Positions 1-7,319 of a DNA stretch of 64,000 nt are shown here, one piece after another (position 1 is the first letter of the stretch; each line of letters starts with the position of its first letter). The DNA comes from Oscillospiraceae bacterium (GTDB lineage: Bacteria; Bacillota; Clostridia; Oscillospirales; Oscillospiraceae), in NCBI GenBank assembly GCA_902795195.1, contig CADBKF010000015.1, forward strand, positions 1-64,000, written 5' to 3'. The notes beneath the pieces were generated by a model. The model searched no databases, was not told where the DNA came from, and saw nothing but the letters and a program-made list of their open reading frames with translations. The position numbers were made by a program, and so were the translations under genes.

Positions 1-905
1 AACTACTTTGACACCGCCCACGGCTACCTCGGCGGCCAGTCCGAGACCGCCATCCGCGACTGCGTGGCAAAGCGCCATGACCGCAGCGAATTTCTGCTGA
101 CGAACAAGCTGACCGACCCATATTTTAACAAGCAGGAGGACATCCGGCCCTTCTTTGAGCAGCAGCTGCAATGGTGCGGCGTGGACTACTTTGACTTCTA
201 CCTCATGCACGCGCAGGACAAGAACAACTACAAAAAATTCCAGCGCTGCCATGCCTACGAGACCGCCTGGCAGCTCAAGCAGGAGGGCAGGATCCGCCAC
301 TTCGGCATCTCCTTCCACGACAAGGCCGAGGTGCTCGACAGGATCCTGACCGAGCACCCGGAGATCGAGATCGTGCAGATCCAGTTCAACTACGTGGACT
401 ACGAGGACGCCTCTGTGGAGAGCCGCAAGGTCTACGAGGTCTGCGAAAAGCACAACAAGCCCGTCATTGTCATGGAGCCGGTCAAGGGCGGCAGCCTGGT
501 CAATCTGCCCGAGGCGGCGGACAAGGTCCTGCGAGAGCTCGGCGAATACTCCAATGCGGGCTACGCGATCCGCTTTGCCGCGAGCTTCCCCAACATGGCG
601 ATGGTGCTCTCCGGCATGAGCGACGGGACCTGCATCTGGTGCCCTGCACCGGCTGCCGCTACTGCATCGAGGAGAGCCAGTGCCCGAAGGGGATCCTGAT
701 CCCGGACCTGTTCGCGGCGCTCAACGCCCACGAGGCCTTCCACAACTGGAATTCGGCCTTCTACTATGAGGACGTGCTGACCACCGGCCACGGCAAGGCC
801 TCCGAGTGCATCAAGTGCGGCAAATGCGAGCGCGTCTGCCCGCAGCACCTGGAGATCCGCAAGCTCTTAGAGCAGGTCGCAGGAACGTTTGAGAGTAGGG
901 AATAG
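1..905 (+). pseudogene. Aldo/keto reductase with C-terminal [4Fe-4S] domain, truncated and frame-broken
   Basis: The reading frame enters from outside the window (NYFDTAHGYLGG...SE, the AKR Asp/Tyr region) and runs in frame 1 through the barrel motifs FDFYLMHAQ, GRIRHFGISFHD and VMEPVKGG to MVLSGMSD near 625. A second frame from about 633 then continues with CTGCRYC, CPKGI and CIKCGKCERVCP, the two-cluster ferredoxin-like tail of this oxidoreductase subfamily. In intact relatives about 45 residues separate GMS from PCTGCRYC; here they are missing and the frame changes, so an internal out-of-frame deletion has joined the two parts. The gene is therefore probably inactive, unless the assembly is wrong here. 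The stop codon TAG at 903-905 lies in the heptamer array that follows. Confidence 0.85.
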
Positions 906-955
906 GGAATAGTGAATAGGGAATAGGGAATAGTGAATAGGGAATAGGGAATAGG
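895..955. repeat. Heptamer tandem array GGGAATA/GTGAATA
   Basis: About eight units with a period of exactly 7 nt, GGGAATA alternating with GTGAATA, begin inside the last codons of the reductase pseudogene. Related 7-nt arrays with other sequences occur at many gaps in this window (about 6425, 7330, 7461, 20257, 30000, 34228, 42060, 45208, 58390). Confidence 0.9.
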
Positions 956-1239
956 AGAACGACGTAGGGGACGGCGTCCTCGACGTCCCGTCCGGCGCGT
1001 GGCGGGTACCGGGCGACCGGCGTACAGGCTGACAGGGTAATTCGTAGTGGCCGATGCCCACATACTTCGTGACTCTTCGAGTTCGGCCATAAAACCCTGT
1101 TGCACATTGCACCTTCATGGCCGATGTGGGCATCGGCCACTACGGAAATGGTGCATGCACGGGACCCGGCAGGCGCACAGGTCGTCCCTGAGGGTGCTTC
1201 CCGCCGCGGCAGGCCGGTGCTACGACGGCACCTGCGGCT
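956..1239. repeat. Repeat-filled gap with cruciform family A copy (1044-1143)
   Basis: At 961-990 lies a unit beginning GTAGGGGACGGCGTCCTCGA, seen again near 20663 and, reversed, near 26258. At 1044-1143 the arms GTAGTGGCCGATGCCCACAT and ATGTGGGCATCGGCCACTAC form a near-perfect terminal inverted repeat around a loop of about 60 nt. The same arms recur at 52491-52620 and 56816-56895, with a half copy near 59985. No gene is seen between 906 and 1239. Confidence 0.85.
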
Positions 1240-1716
1240 TCACGCCTCGTGGACGGTTTTTCCGGTGATGTGCTCCGGCGTCAGGGCAAAGAGCATCGTG
1301 GCTGGCGCGAACTGCGCGATCTCCCGGCGGATGTAGTCCTCGTCGTCTGTGAACTTCCGGCTGAGCCGGGCGGCGATGTCCCGGATGGCCTCCGGGTCCT
1401 CGATGCATTCGATCCGGCCGAAGACGATCACGCTGCGAAAGCGCAGCGCCCAGTCTCCCGGCGTGCGCGTGCCGGCGTCGCAGACGCAGAACGAGGCCTT
1501 GCTGCAGCGCCGGATGGCGTCGGGCCGGTGGCCGTGCTTTCCGCTGTGGAAATAGAGCTTCCCGTCCGCGTCGTTGTAATAGTGGTTCATCGGCATCCCG
1601 TAAGGATAGCCGTCGTCGCCCTGGACCGAGAGCACCCCGCGCAGCTCGCTGCGCAGCAGCGCCAGGCATTCCTCCCGGGTCAGCGCCTGCCGTTTTCTGG
1701 TCAATTCTCTGAACAT
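1240..1716 (-). CDS. Pyridoxamine 5'-phosphate oxidase-fold (NimA-like) flavin-binding protein
   Basis: A 158-residue single-domain protein of the FMN-binding split-barrel superfamily. Recognisable elements are the N-terminal helix REECLALLRSELRGVLSV, the strand GYPYGMPMNHYY, YFHSGKHGHRPDAIRR (the usual flavin-phosphate contact region) and the strand SVIVFGRIECIED. Relatives include nitroimidazole reductases (NimA) and uncharacterised clostridial flavoproteins; the substrate cannot be read from sequence. I start at the second Met (1716), because GGAGG lies 6 nt before it while the upstream ATG directly abuts the Shine-Dalgarno. It is monocistronic, with an extended -10 promoter near 1796-1804. 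Confidence 0.85.
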   Translation of the reverse strand: MFRELTRKRQALTREECLALLRSELRGVLSVQGDDGYPYGMPMNHYYNDADGKLYFHSGKHGHRPDAIRRCSKASFCVCDAGTRTPGDWALRFRSVIVFGRIECIEDPEAIRDIAARLSRKFTDDEDYIRREIAQFAPATMLFALTPEHITGKTVHEA

Positions 1717-1784
1717 TGGCATCCTCCGTGCCGCATGGCAGCTGCAATCGCAGCCGCCGTGCGGCGTCTCATTTTATTCCGTAT

Positions 1785-1805
1785 GGTATAATACGATTAT
1801 ACCAC
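1785..1805. promoter_or_regulatory. Palindrome of two face-to-face extended -10 elements
   Basis: TGGTATAAT, the spacer ACG and ATTATACCA form a perfect 9-bp inverted repeat. Each arm is a consensus extended -10 box (TGG TATAAT), one per strand. The minus-strand box (1796-1804) is suitably placed for the flavoprotein gene. No good -35 is visible for either, so the plus-strand box may only be a by-product of the palindrome, or the palindrome may be an operator. Confidence 0.6.
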
Positions 1806-1916
1806 AGACCCGGCGGCAGTTTCCATATGGAATATCGCAAAAACGCAAATTTCGGGAAGGTATGTCGAAAAAGGTTCTGCTTCCTTTGCCGCGCCGCGGG
1901 ATGGCCTCGGCCGGAC

Positions 1917-2165
1917 TCAGCGGCCTGCGTCCGCGGTGAGCTCGGCCAGCGCGTCCTCGAGGCCGACCGGCGAGACGCCGCGCTTCCACAGAAGGCGCAT
2001 CAGGGCTAGGGCTCTGCCCAGGTCGTGCGTCACGCCGTGGACGGTCTTGGAGCAGGTGGTGCTGCGCGTGGCGGCGTCCACCCGGATGCCATAGCCGCCT
2101 TCCTCCTCAATGACCCCGTATTCATAGATTGCCGCCTCGACCTGCGGCTCAATTTGTCGGTTCAT
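1917..2165 (-). CDS. Small DUF6514-like protein
   Basis: An 82-residue soluble protein. It begins MNRQIEPQVEAAIYEYGV, contains YGIRVDAATRS in its middle and ends SPVGLEDALAELTADAGR. That ending and the YGI(R/E)V strand resemble the clostridial DUF6514 family (typically YGI-V...SP-HL-DVVED), whose function is unknown; the assignment is from memory of the family pattern. GGGAGG lies 6-7 nt before the ATG. A TATGAT box (2201-2206, minus) and a perfect Spo0A-type box (2248-2257) lie upstream, so regulation at the onset of sporulation is possible but unproven. Confidence 0.6.
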   Translation of the reverse strand: MNRQIEPQVEAAIYEYGVIEEEGGYGIRVDAATRSTTCSKTVHGVTHDLGRALALMRLLWKRGVSPVGLEDALAELTADAGR

Positions 2166-2247
2166 CTGGCTTCCTCCCTTGAGACGAAGATTTCCAACAA
2201 ATCATAGCGCCGCGCGGGGCAAAAAACCACCCGGAATCGTTCGCAAG

Positions 2248-2257
2248 TTTCGACAAA
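2248..2257 (-). promoter_or_regulatory. Candidate Spo0A box
   Basis: On the minus strand the site reads TTTGTCGAAA, matching the Spo0A box core TTTGTCGAA. It is about 45 nt upstream of a TATGAT -10 for the DUF6514-like gene, and about 50 nt upstream of the divergent folT -35. A single match by eye is suggestive only. Confidence 0.4.
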
Positions 2258-2302
2258 GCGCCCGCAGAACGCACGAATATGAGAAATATTTTCTGCAGGG
2301 GC

Positions 2303-2331
2303 TTGCCAAAGCAGCCCCGGTGGGCTATAAT
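2303..2331 (+). promoter_or_regulatory. Sigma-A promoter of folT-folC
   Basis: TTGCCA (2303-2308), 17 bp, TATAAT (2326-2331). Transcription would start near 2338, just before the THF riboswitch. Confidence 0.8.
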
Positions 2332-2344
2332 GTGCATGCCCCGA

Positions 2345-2458
2345 CAGAGAGTAGGGGCTGCGCGTTTGCCGGGCAGCCGGCATGGAGTGCCGTCGGATGG
2401 GAGGTTGCCGGCGGACGAATCGGGGTGACCCGGACGGTGCAGCCTCGCAGCCGCTCTG
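2345..2458 (+). promoter_or_regulatory. THF (tetrahydrofolate) riboswitch
   Basis: The RNA matches the class I THF aptamer: GAGAGTAG at the 5' side, GCGCGTT, GGAGTGCC, GGATGGGAGGTTGCC, ACGAATCGG, GACGGTGCAGCC and the closing CCGCTCT. Helix P1 forms from CAGAG (2345-2349) and CTCTG (2454-2458). It precedes folT (folate transporter S component) and folC, the standard context of this riboswitch, so it is expected to sense reduced folates and turn the operon down. Confidence 0.88.
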
Positions 2459-2484
2459 CCAGACCAAAGGGGCAGTGTCAACCT

Positions 2485-2505
2485 CCTCCGAATCGGAGGT
2501 TTTTT
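2485..2505 (+). terminator. Riboswitch expression platform: terminator carrying the folT Shine-Dalgarno
   Basis: CCTCCG (2485-2490) pairs with CGGAGG (2494-2499), followed by six T. The 3' arm is also the only Shine-Dalgarno for folT (ATG at 2507, 7 nt after GGAGG). Formation of this hairpin would both end transcription and hide the ribosome site. Confidence 0.75.
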
Positions 2506-2506
2506 C

Positions 2507-3040
2507 ATGTCCAAACCCAATGCAAACGGCGCCTTCGGCGTCAGGACCCTGGTGGGCTGCGCGCTGCTCACGGCGCTGGCCGTGGTGATGGCGCGGCTGA
2601 TCTCCTTTGCCCCCACCGAGACCGTCCGCTACTCGCTCGAGACCCTGCCGATCCTGCTCTCCGGCCTGCTCTTCGGGCCGCTGGCCGGGGCGCTCGTGGG
2701 CTTTGCCTCGGATTTTCTGGGCTGCCTGCTCTCGCCCTGGGGCTACAATCCGCTGCTGTGCCTGCCGCCGATCCTGCTGGGCCTGTGGGCCGGCTTCTGG
2801 CGCACCAAGCCGGACAAAAGCTGGCTTCGCATCGCCCTGGCATTGATCCCGCCGATCCTGGTCGGCTACATCCTCGAGCAGAGCGCCGCGCTGGCCTTTG
2901 TCTACCATCCGAACACCTTTTTGCCGTCGTTTCTGACCAATCTGACCACCCGGGCCATTCAGTACGGCATCATTGCCGCCATCGATCTGGCCCTGGCCTG
3001 CCTGCTCTGGCCGCTGCTGCAGAAGAGCGCGCAGCGCTGA
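2507..3040 (+). CDS. folT: Folate-family ECF transporter S component
   Basis: A 177-residue integral membrane protein with about six hydrophobic segments, the size and topology of ECF S components. The stretches ETVRYSLETLPILLSGLLFG and GALVGFASDFLGCLLSPWGYNP are typical of the folate-specific family (FolT). It captures folates and works with the shared EcfA/EcfA'/EcfT energy module, which is not in this window. The start codon is fixed by the riboswitch platform, whose terminator arm provides the ribosome site. It is followed after 25 nt by folC, so imported folate would be polyglutamylated at once. Confidence 0.9.
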   Translation: MSKPNANGAFGVRTLVGCALLTALAVVMARLISFAPTETVRYSLETLPILLSGLLFGPLAGALVGFASDFLGCLLSPWGYNPLLCLPPILLGLWAGFWRTKPDKSWLRIALALIPPILVGYILEQSAALAFVYHPNTFLPSFLTNLTTRAIQYGIIAAIDLALACLLWPLLQKSAQR

Positions 3041-3065
3041 GTACAGCATTTCAAAGGAAAACACC

Positions 3066-4322
3066 ATGACATACGAAGAAGCATTACAATACATCCATTC
3101 CGTCTCTTGGAAGGGCTCGCAGCCGGGCCTGTCGCGCATCCAGGCGCTCATGGCGCGGCTGGGCAACCCCGAGCGGGGCCTGCGCTTTGTCCACGTGGTC
3201 GGCACCAACGGCAAGGGCAGCACCTGCGCGATGCTCGCCGCCATTCTGACCGCCGCCGGGTACAAGACCGGGCTCTACACCTCGCCCTATCTCGTGGACT
3301 TCCGCGAGCGCATGCAGATCGGTGGCGAGATGATCCCGCCCGCGGCGCTGGCCGAGTTCACCGAGCGGGTGCGCCCGCAGATCGAGGCCATGGCCGACAG
3401 CCCCACGGAGTTTGAGCGCATCACCGCCATTGCGCTGTGCTGGTTTGCCGCGTCCGGCTGCGACATCGTCGTGCTCGAGGCCGGCATGGGCGGGGAATTT
3501 GACGCAACCAACGTGATCCCGGCGCCCGAGGCGGCGGTGTTCACGAACATCGGCCTGGATCACACCGAGTATCTGGGCGACACCGTGGAGAAGATCGCCG
3601 CCACCAAGGCCGGCATCCTCAAGCCCGGCTGCGCGGCGGTGCTCTATCCCAACGCCGTGCCCGGCGTGGACCGGGTGATCGCGGCGGCCTGTGCGGAAAA
3701 GAATATTCCGCTCTATTGTGCGGATTTTTCCGCGATCCGGCCGAAACAGGCGGATCTGGGCGGCCAGAGCTTCGATTTTCCGCCGTATTCCGATCTGCAG
3801 CTGCCGCTTTTGGGGCAACATCAGCTGCACAACGCCGCGGTGGTGCTGACTGCGGTGGAAGCCCTGCGGGAAAAGTGCTGGCACATCCCGGCGCAGGCCG
3901 TGCGCCAAGGGCTGGCGCAGGTCCGCTGGCCCGGGCGTTTTGAGCTTGTGCGGCGCGAGCCCCTGCTGCTGCTCGACGGCGGGCACAACGACCAGTGCAT
4001 CGACGCGCTCTGCCGCGCGCTGGACGCCTACCTGCCGGATACGCCGCTCAATCTGATCACCGGCGTGCTGGCCGACAAGGACTACACCGACATGTACGCC
4101 CGGCTCGCGCCCTACGCAGCGCGCTTTTTCACCCTGACGCCGCCGAATCCCCGCGCCTTATCCGCTGAGGACCTGGCTGCGCACCTGGCGCAATACGGCA
4201 AGCCCGTGCAGGTCTGCCCCTCGCCCCGCGCGGCCCTGGATGCGGCCGCGGCCCAAGGCGGCCCCACCCTCTGCTGCGGCTCGCTCTACCTGATCGGGGA
4301 AATAAAGGCGAACCTGAGATAA
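3066..4322 (+). CDS. folC: Folylpolyglutamate synthase / dihydrofolate synthase
   Basis: A 418-residue Mur-ligase-type enzyme that adds glutamate to folates (and possibly to dihydropteroate) using ATP. The P-loop HVVGTNGKGST is at residues 39-49, followed by GLYTSPYLVDFRERMQ, VLEAGMGGEFDATNVI, the Mg/ATP region TNIGLDHTEYLG, and LLDGGHNDQ. AAAGG lies upstream of the ATG at 3066; an in-frame extension to 2973 overlaps folT and lacks a ribosome site. It is co-transcribed with folT behind the THF riboswitch. Confidence 0.93.
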   Translation: MTYEEALQYIHSVSWKGSQPGLSRIQALMARLGNPERGLRFVHVVGTNGKGSTCAMLAAILTAAGYKTGLYTSPYLVDFRERMQIGGEMIPPAALAEFTERVRPQIEAMADSPTEFERITAIALCWFAASGCDIVVLEAGMGGEFDATNVIPAPEAAVFTNIGLDHTEYLGDTVEKIAATKAGILKPGCAAVLYPNAVPGVDRVIAAACAEKNIPLYCADFSAIRPKQADLGGQSFDFPPYSDLQLPLLGQHQLHNAAVVLTAVEALREKCWHIPAQAVRQGLAQVRWPGRFELVRREPLLLLDGGHNDQCIDALCRALDAYLPDTPLNLITGVLADKDYTDMYARLAPYAARFFTLTPPNPRALSAEDLAAHLAQYGKPVQVCPSPRAALDAAAAQGGPTLCCGSLYLIGEIKANLR

Positions 4323-4328
4323 AAATAC

Positions 4329-4381
4329 TTGTGTCTGCCTCGTTTTTGTGGTAAAATATTCAAAAACCACAAAAACGAGGC
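4329..4381 (+). promoter_or_regulatory. Promoter embedded in a perfect 15-bp inverted repeat
   Basis: Arms GCCTCGTTTTTGTGG (4337-4351) and CCACAAAAACGAGGC (4367-4381) are perfectly inverted around a 15-nt spacer. The promoter TTGTGT (4329-4334), 17 bp, TAAAAT (4352-4357) with extended TGG has its -10 in the spacer. The Shine-Dalgarno GAGG (4377-4380) of the next gene lies in the right arm. RNA starting near 4364 would lack the left arm, so this looks like a DNA operator rather than an RNA hairpin. Confidence 0.75.
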
Positions 4382-4388
4382 GATTTTC

Positions 4389-5174
4389 ATGTTTTATGAA
4401 CGCGATCGGTATCAATACCGCAAAAATCAGCTGCTGGAGGTCATCTGCCAGCTGCGCTTCCCCACGATCCTGTCCATCTCGGCCCGCGAGCCGGCGGATT
4501 TCCAGGACGCGATCCGGGACGAATTCCCCAAATACCAGCGGCTCGAGGAGCGCCCCGCGCCCAAGATCAGCGGTGCGCCCGGCAACGTGCGCCTCGAGGA
4601 GCAGAAGCCCGTCACCAACTACCAGTTCCTGTCCGTGGACGGCAAGTGGAAGGTCAACCTGACCAACAGCTTCATCGCCCTGGCCACGCCCGCCTACACC
4701 AACTGGGAGGACTTCGCCGCCAAGCTCGACAAGGTGTTGGCCGGCTTCATTCCGATCTACAAGCCCGCGTATTTTGAGCGCGTGGGCCTGCGCTACATCA
4801 ACGCCTTCTCCCGCAAGGCGCTGGGCCTCGAGGGCGTGCCCTTCCGCGAGCTGTTCCAGCCCGGCTATCTGGGCCTGCTCGGCGAGGACGACGTGCAGGA
4901 GACCGCCTTTGCCCGCTCCGGTCAGGACATCGAGATGAAGCTCCAGGGCGGCTGCAACGCCAAGATGCACGTCGGCCCCGGCATGATCCAGCGCGGCAAG
5001 GTCAAGGACGACGAGGTCCGCTTCATCCTCGACATCGACATCTTCATGAGCGGCAACGTGCCGGTCAACACCTGCGTCCCGGCCCTGAACACCGTCCACA
5101 TCCACGCCGACCGGATCTTTGCCGGCGCGATGACCCGGAAGCTGCACGAGGCCATGGAGCCGAGCCTCATCTAA
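4389..5174 (+). CDS. TIGR04255 family protein
   Basis: A 261-residue soluble protein. Its N-terminal YRKNQLLEVICQLRFPTILS, followed by FQFLS/TNSFIAL-type strands, matches the sporadically distributed TIGR04255 family, whose function is unknown; no catalytic motif is evident. The C-terminal ILDIDIFMSG...LHEAMEPSLI is also typical. I start at 4389, because GAGG is 8 nt upstream and the upstream extension contains the promoter. It has its own operator-like promoter and is separated by 25 nt from the next gene. Family members are patchily distributed, which is compatible with acquisition by transfer. Confidence 0.75.
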   Translation: MFYERDRYQYRKNQLLEVICQLRFPTILSISAREPADFQDAIRDEFPKYQRLEERPAPKISGAPGNVRLEEQKPVTNYQFLSVDGKWKVNLTNSFIALATPAYTNWEDFAAKLDKVLAGFIPIYKPAYFERVGLRYINAFSRKALGLEGVPFRELFQPGYLGLLGEDDVQETAFARSGQDIEMKLQGGCNAKMHVGPGMIQRGKVKDDEVRFILDIDIFMSGNVPVNTCVPALNTVHIHADRIFAGAMTRKLHEAMEPSLI

Positions 5175-5199
5175 TTGACAATTGAAAACTGACAATTAT

Positions 5200-6408
5200 A
5201 TGAGAAAAATTTTGATCTTTTTGCTGGCGGCACTGCTGCTGACGACGCCGATTGCGGGCAGCGAGGCGGTGGAGCATACCGAGGGCGGCTACGAGATCGA
5301 CATCCCTGCGAGCTGGAGCATGCAGGATCTGGTGGACTACTATGTGCAGACCTACCACCTGAGCGAGGAAAACTTCGCCATCTCCCTCTACTGCCCGGAC
5401 ACCGGCGAGCGTGCCGCCTTCAACGAGACCGCCATGTTCTTCGCCGCCAGCACCTACAAGCTGCCGCTCAACATGTACTACTACGAGCGCGAGGCCGAGG
5501 GCGTCTATGACAGCAGCATGCGCATCGGCGGCACGACTCTGGCCAGCGCCCACTTTCAGAGCATCGTCTATTCCAACAACGAGCTCTCCCACGCCATGCT
5601 CTACAACATCGGCAGCTTCTACCAGTATAAGCTGGCCATGCTGGAAAACTACGGCCGGATGGATCTGGCCGAGCTCGAGATCGACTACTGGGCCGACAAC
5701 TACTACTGCACCAAGTTCATGTGCAACACGCTGCAGTACCTCTACGAGCACAGCGAGACCTTCGAGGAGCTGATCGGCTACATGAAGCAGGCTATGCCGG
5801 GGCAGTATCTGCAGGCCTACGCCGGCGACGTGGAGGTGGCCCACAAATACGGCATCTTCTTTGACCCGAAGATCTCCCACAACGACGTGGGCATCCTCTA
5901 CACCGAGCAGCCGGTGCTGGCAGCTATCTACACCTACGGCTTTTCCGACGGCGGCATCGACGGCGAGGAGCTGATCGGCCGGATCGGCAAGGCACTGATC
6001 GAATACCAGAGCGCGCAGCTCGAGCAGGAGCGGCTGGCCGCGCAGGCCGCGCCGATCAAGGCGCAGGCCGCCGCGGATATGGCAGCCCGGCAGGCGGCTG
6101 AGACAGCCGCCGCCGAGGCACAGGCCGAAGCAGCGGCCGCAGCGCCGACTGCCGGAACGGCGCCGGCTGCCGCAGACCCGGCAAGCGCAGACAACTTACC
6201 TGTGGAGGCTGCCGTCGAGGACGGGGAAGCGGCCGAGCGGTCGATCCCGGCCAACGCGGCGGCGGAGCTGCCGCCCGAGACAGAGGGCGAATCGATCCCG
6301 AAGCGCGCCCTGCCCCAGGCCCTGCGCCCCTGGCTGATCGTTCTCCCGATCGTCCTGGCCGTCCTGGCCCTGGCCCTCGGCAAGCTGCTGCTCGGGAAAA
6401 AGCGCTGA
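5200..6408 (+). CDS. Membrane-anchored class A beta-lactamase-fold serine hydrolase
   Basis: A 402-residue exported protein with a signal peptide (MRKILIFLLAALLLTTPIAG). The catalytic-type S-x-x-K motif STYK is at residues 84-87 (FAASTYKLPL). A possible second motif is YSNNELSH, and a third-motif region HKYG stands where class A enzymes have K-T/S-G. An Ala/Glu-rich linker (about 275-370) leads to a C-terminal membrane helix ending GKLLLGKKR. This is typical of penicillin-recognising serine hydrolases of the cell surface; whether it is a beta-lactamase or a peptidase is unclear, and the KYG change argues for another substrate. The Met at 5182 is possible but lies before the signal peptide. 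No strong ribosome site is visible. Confidence 0.7.
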   Translation: MRKILIFLLAALLLTTPIAGSEAVEHTEGGYEIDIPASWSMQDLVDYYVQTYHLSEENFAISLYCPDTGERAAFNETAMFFAASTYKLPLNMYYYEREAEGVYDSSMRIGGTTLASAHFQSIVYSNNELSHAMLYNIGSFYQYKLAMLENYGRMDLAELEIDYWADNYYCTKFMCNTLQYLYEHSETFEELIGYMKQAMPGQYLQAYAGDVEVAHKYGIFFDPKISHNDVGILYTEQPVLAAIYTYGFSDGGIDGEELIGRIGKALIEYQSAQLEQERLAAQAAPIKAQAAADMAARQAAETAAAEAQAEAAAAAPTAGTAPAAADPASADNLPVEAAVEDGEAAERSIPANAAAELPPETEGESIPKRALPQALRPWLIVLPIVLAVLALALGKLLLGKKR

Positions 6409-6424
6409 AGAATCTTTTGTGAGG

Positions 6425-6458
6425 CAATAGGGAACAGGCAATAGGCAATAGGAGAGCG
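6425..6458. repeat. Short heptamer array (GGCAATA type)
   Basis: Units CAATAGG, with a period of 7 nt, lie between the hydrolase stop and the terminator. The same variant occurs near 7695, 20500 and 26130. Confidence 0.75.
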
Positions 6459-6493
6459 ACGTAGTGCCTTGCGGAGCTTGAGGTTTTTGACAG

Positions 6494-6530
6494 AAAAAGA
6501 GCTGAATCCGTGTTGGATTCAGCTCTTTTT
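6494..6530. terminator. Bidirectional intrinsic terminator
   Basis: AAAAAGAGCTGAATCC pairs with GGATTCAGCTCTTTTT around a 6-nt loop. It lies between the convergent hydrolase and spoIIQ-like genes, with T tracts on both strands. Confidence 0.88.
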
Positions 6531-6536
6531 CTTGGC

Positions 6537-7259
6537 TCAGCCGGAATGCGCGGCCAGGAAGGCCTCGGGGTCGACGGAGCTGCCGTTTTGGGTGACGGCA
6601 AAGTGCAGGTGCGGCGCGGCATTGACCTCCAGCAGGGCGCTGGCGCCGACCACGCCAATCACGTCGCCGGCTTTGACCTCGTCGCCCACGCTGACGGCGA
6701 GGGTGTCGCCCAGGTTGGCATAGCGCGTCACGTAGCCGTCCCGGTGGCGGATCGTCACGGTTTTGCCGAGAAAATCGTCGTCAAAGACGCTCTCGACCAC
6801 GCCGTCCGCCGCCGCGGCCACGTTTGCACCGGGCTCGGCCGCCAGATCCACCCCGTCATGGGTGCGCCAGTCGCGGGTGGTGGGGTTGAAGCTCAGGTGG
6901 TCCATGCTGTAGACCTGGCTGGCCTCGCCCTCCACCGGCCGGACGGCGACCAGCGGCGCGGGCGCGGGCGCGTTCTCGTCCGGCGCAGCCGTCGGCGCGC
7001 TCTGGGTTTCCCGACGCAGTTCCGGCAGCTCGTCGGTGATGGCGGGCTTTGCCGCGGGGCTGGTCGGCGCGGCGTTCTGCAGGCCCGGCAGCGTCATGGA
7101 CGACGCCGGCTTTTCCGCCGCGGCCTTGGCCTTGTTGTCAGAAAGGGATGTGGTGAACAGATAGCCTGAGAGCCCCACTGCCAGGATGCAGAGGAGCAGG
7201 GCTATGTAGTAGCCCTTGTCCCAGTTCTGCTTTGCGGGTTTTTGGTTTTCGTTTTGCAT
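6537..7259 (-). CDS. spoIIQ: SpoIIQ-like M23 peptidase-fold membrane protein
   Basis: A 240-residue protein with a short cytosolic N-terminus, one membrane helix (about 17-37), a Pro/Ala-rich linker and a C-terminal LytM/M23 domain. The zinc-site pattern is present: THDGVDL (H134, D138) and PHLHF (H217, H219). Size, topology and the DWRTHDGVDLAAE sequence match clostridial SpoIIQ, the forespore partner of SpoIIIAH in the engulfment channel. A promoter fitting the sigma-F consensus lies just upstream (7280-7308), which supports the assignment. The start is set by GGAGGTG 6 nt before 7259; the longer frame to 7310 is unsupported. Confidence 0.8.
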   Translation of the reverse strand: MQNENQKPAKQNWDKGYYIALLLCILAVGLSGYLFTTSLSDNKAKAAAEKPASSMTLPGLQNAAPTSPAAKPAITDELPELRRETQSAPTAAPDENAPAPAPLVAVRPVEGEASQVYSMDHLSFNPTTRDWRTHDGVDLAAEPGANVAAAADGVVESVFDDDFLGKTVTIRHRDGYVTRYANLGDTLAVSVGDEVKAGDVIGVVGASALLEVNAAPHLHFAVTQNGSSVDPEAFLAAHSG

Positions 7260-7279
7260 GCAATGCACCTCCGCACAGT

Positions 7280-7308
7280 AGCATGTCCACGAAAAGGCAG
7301 ATTTATAC
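7280..7308 (-). promoter_or_regulatory. Sigma-F-type promoter of spoIIQ-like gene
   Basis: On the minus strand: GTATA (7304-7308), 15 bp, GGACATGCT (7280-7288). This fits the Bacillus sigma-F consensus GYATA-N15-GGNNANNHT at every specified position, 20 nt before the start codon. Confidence 0.7.
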
Positions 7309-7319
7309 AAAGTTGGGAA

